From Paenibacillaceae bacterium UBA6304 (GTDB lineage: Bacteria; Bacillota; Bacilli; Paenibacillales; Paenibacillaceae), in contig DJTQ01000316.1 of NCBI GenBank assembly GCA_002439285.1, positions 12,958-18,077 of the forward strand: a DNA stretch of 5,120 bases, given 5' to 3'. Below, one piece after another: positions 5,108-5,120 of this stretch (position 1 is its first letter; each line of letters starts with the position of its first letter). The position numbers and the translations under genes were made by a program. Below the pieces are notes generated by a model that was not told the origin of the DNA, ran no database searches, and saw nothing but the letters and a program-made list of their open reading frames with translations.

Positions 5108-5120
5108 ATGGATCATCTAA
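5108..5120 (+). CDS. Start of a divergent gene, cut by the right window edge
   Basis: ATG GAT CAT CTA (Met-Asp-His-Leu) is preceded by AGGAG (5093-5097) at 10 bases and by a rightward promoter. An in-frame ATG at 5099 is only 1 base from the ribosome binding site and is less likely. Four codons do not identify a product. A regulator, for example AraC type, is often divergent from such sugar operons, but that is a guess from context. Confidence 0.45.

Overview
The window looks like a chromosomal fragment of a Gram-positive endospore-former-type Firmicute, most like Paenibacillus. The evidence is strong GGAGG-type ribosome binding sites 7-9 bases before ATG starts, AT-rich intergenic regions between moderately GC-rich genes, SigA-like promoters, and the residue patterns of the encoded Gfo/Idh/MocA and AP-endonuclease-2-type sugar enzymes. 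This assignment is inference; no marker gene is present. No mobile element, CRISPR array, tRNA or rRNA was seen.

Almost everything is transcribed leftward (minus strand). Reading in that direction from the right, positions 4961 to 927 hold a compact four-gene operon: a Gfo/Idh/MocA dehydrogenase with Tyr in place of the usual active-site His (3840-4961), a 256-residue TIM-barrel sugar isomerase/epimerase (3029-3799), a second Gfo/Idh/MocA dehydrogenase with the usual Lys and His (1954-3036), and a 322-residue TIM-barrel isomerase/epimerase (927-1895). The genes are spaced 40, -8 and 58 bases apart. A strong intrinsic terminator at 849-887 ends the operon. Its probable promoter (5011-5038) overlaps back to back with a rightward promoter (5024-5052) that appears to serve a divergent gene beginning at 5108, of which only four codons are present.

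The left end holds a separate leftward pair: an HxlR-family winged-helix regulator (251-568) with its own extended -10 promoter and a candidate operator, followed 60 bases later by the N-terminus of an FAD/NAD(P)-dependent, thioredoxin-reductase-like oxidoreductase that runs off the window. The regulator has two cysteines placed much like those of redox-sensing HxlR proteins, so a redox- or electrophile-responsive regulator/oxidoreductase pair is plausible.

The most interesting unit is the sugar operon. Two non-identical dehydrogenases interleaved with two non-identical metal-dependent isomerase/epimerase-type enzymes match the oxidise - rearrange or eliminate/hydrate - reduce logic known from 3-keto-glycoside pathways (levoglucosan LgdA/B1/B2/C, E. 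coli YcjS/R/Q, C-glycoside cleavage by DgpA/B/C-type enzymes). The substrate cannot be read from the sequence, and no transporter, kinase or glycosidase is visible in the window.
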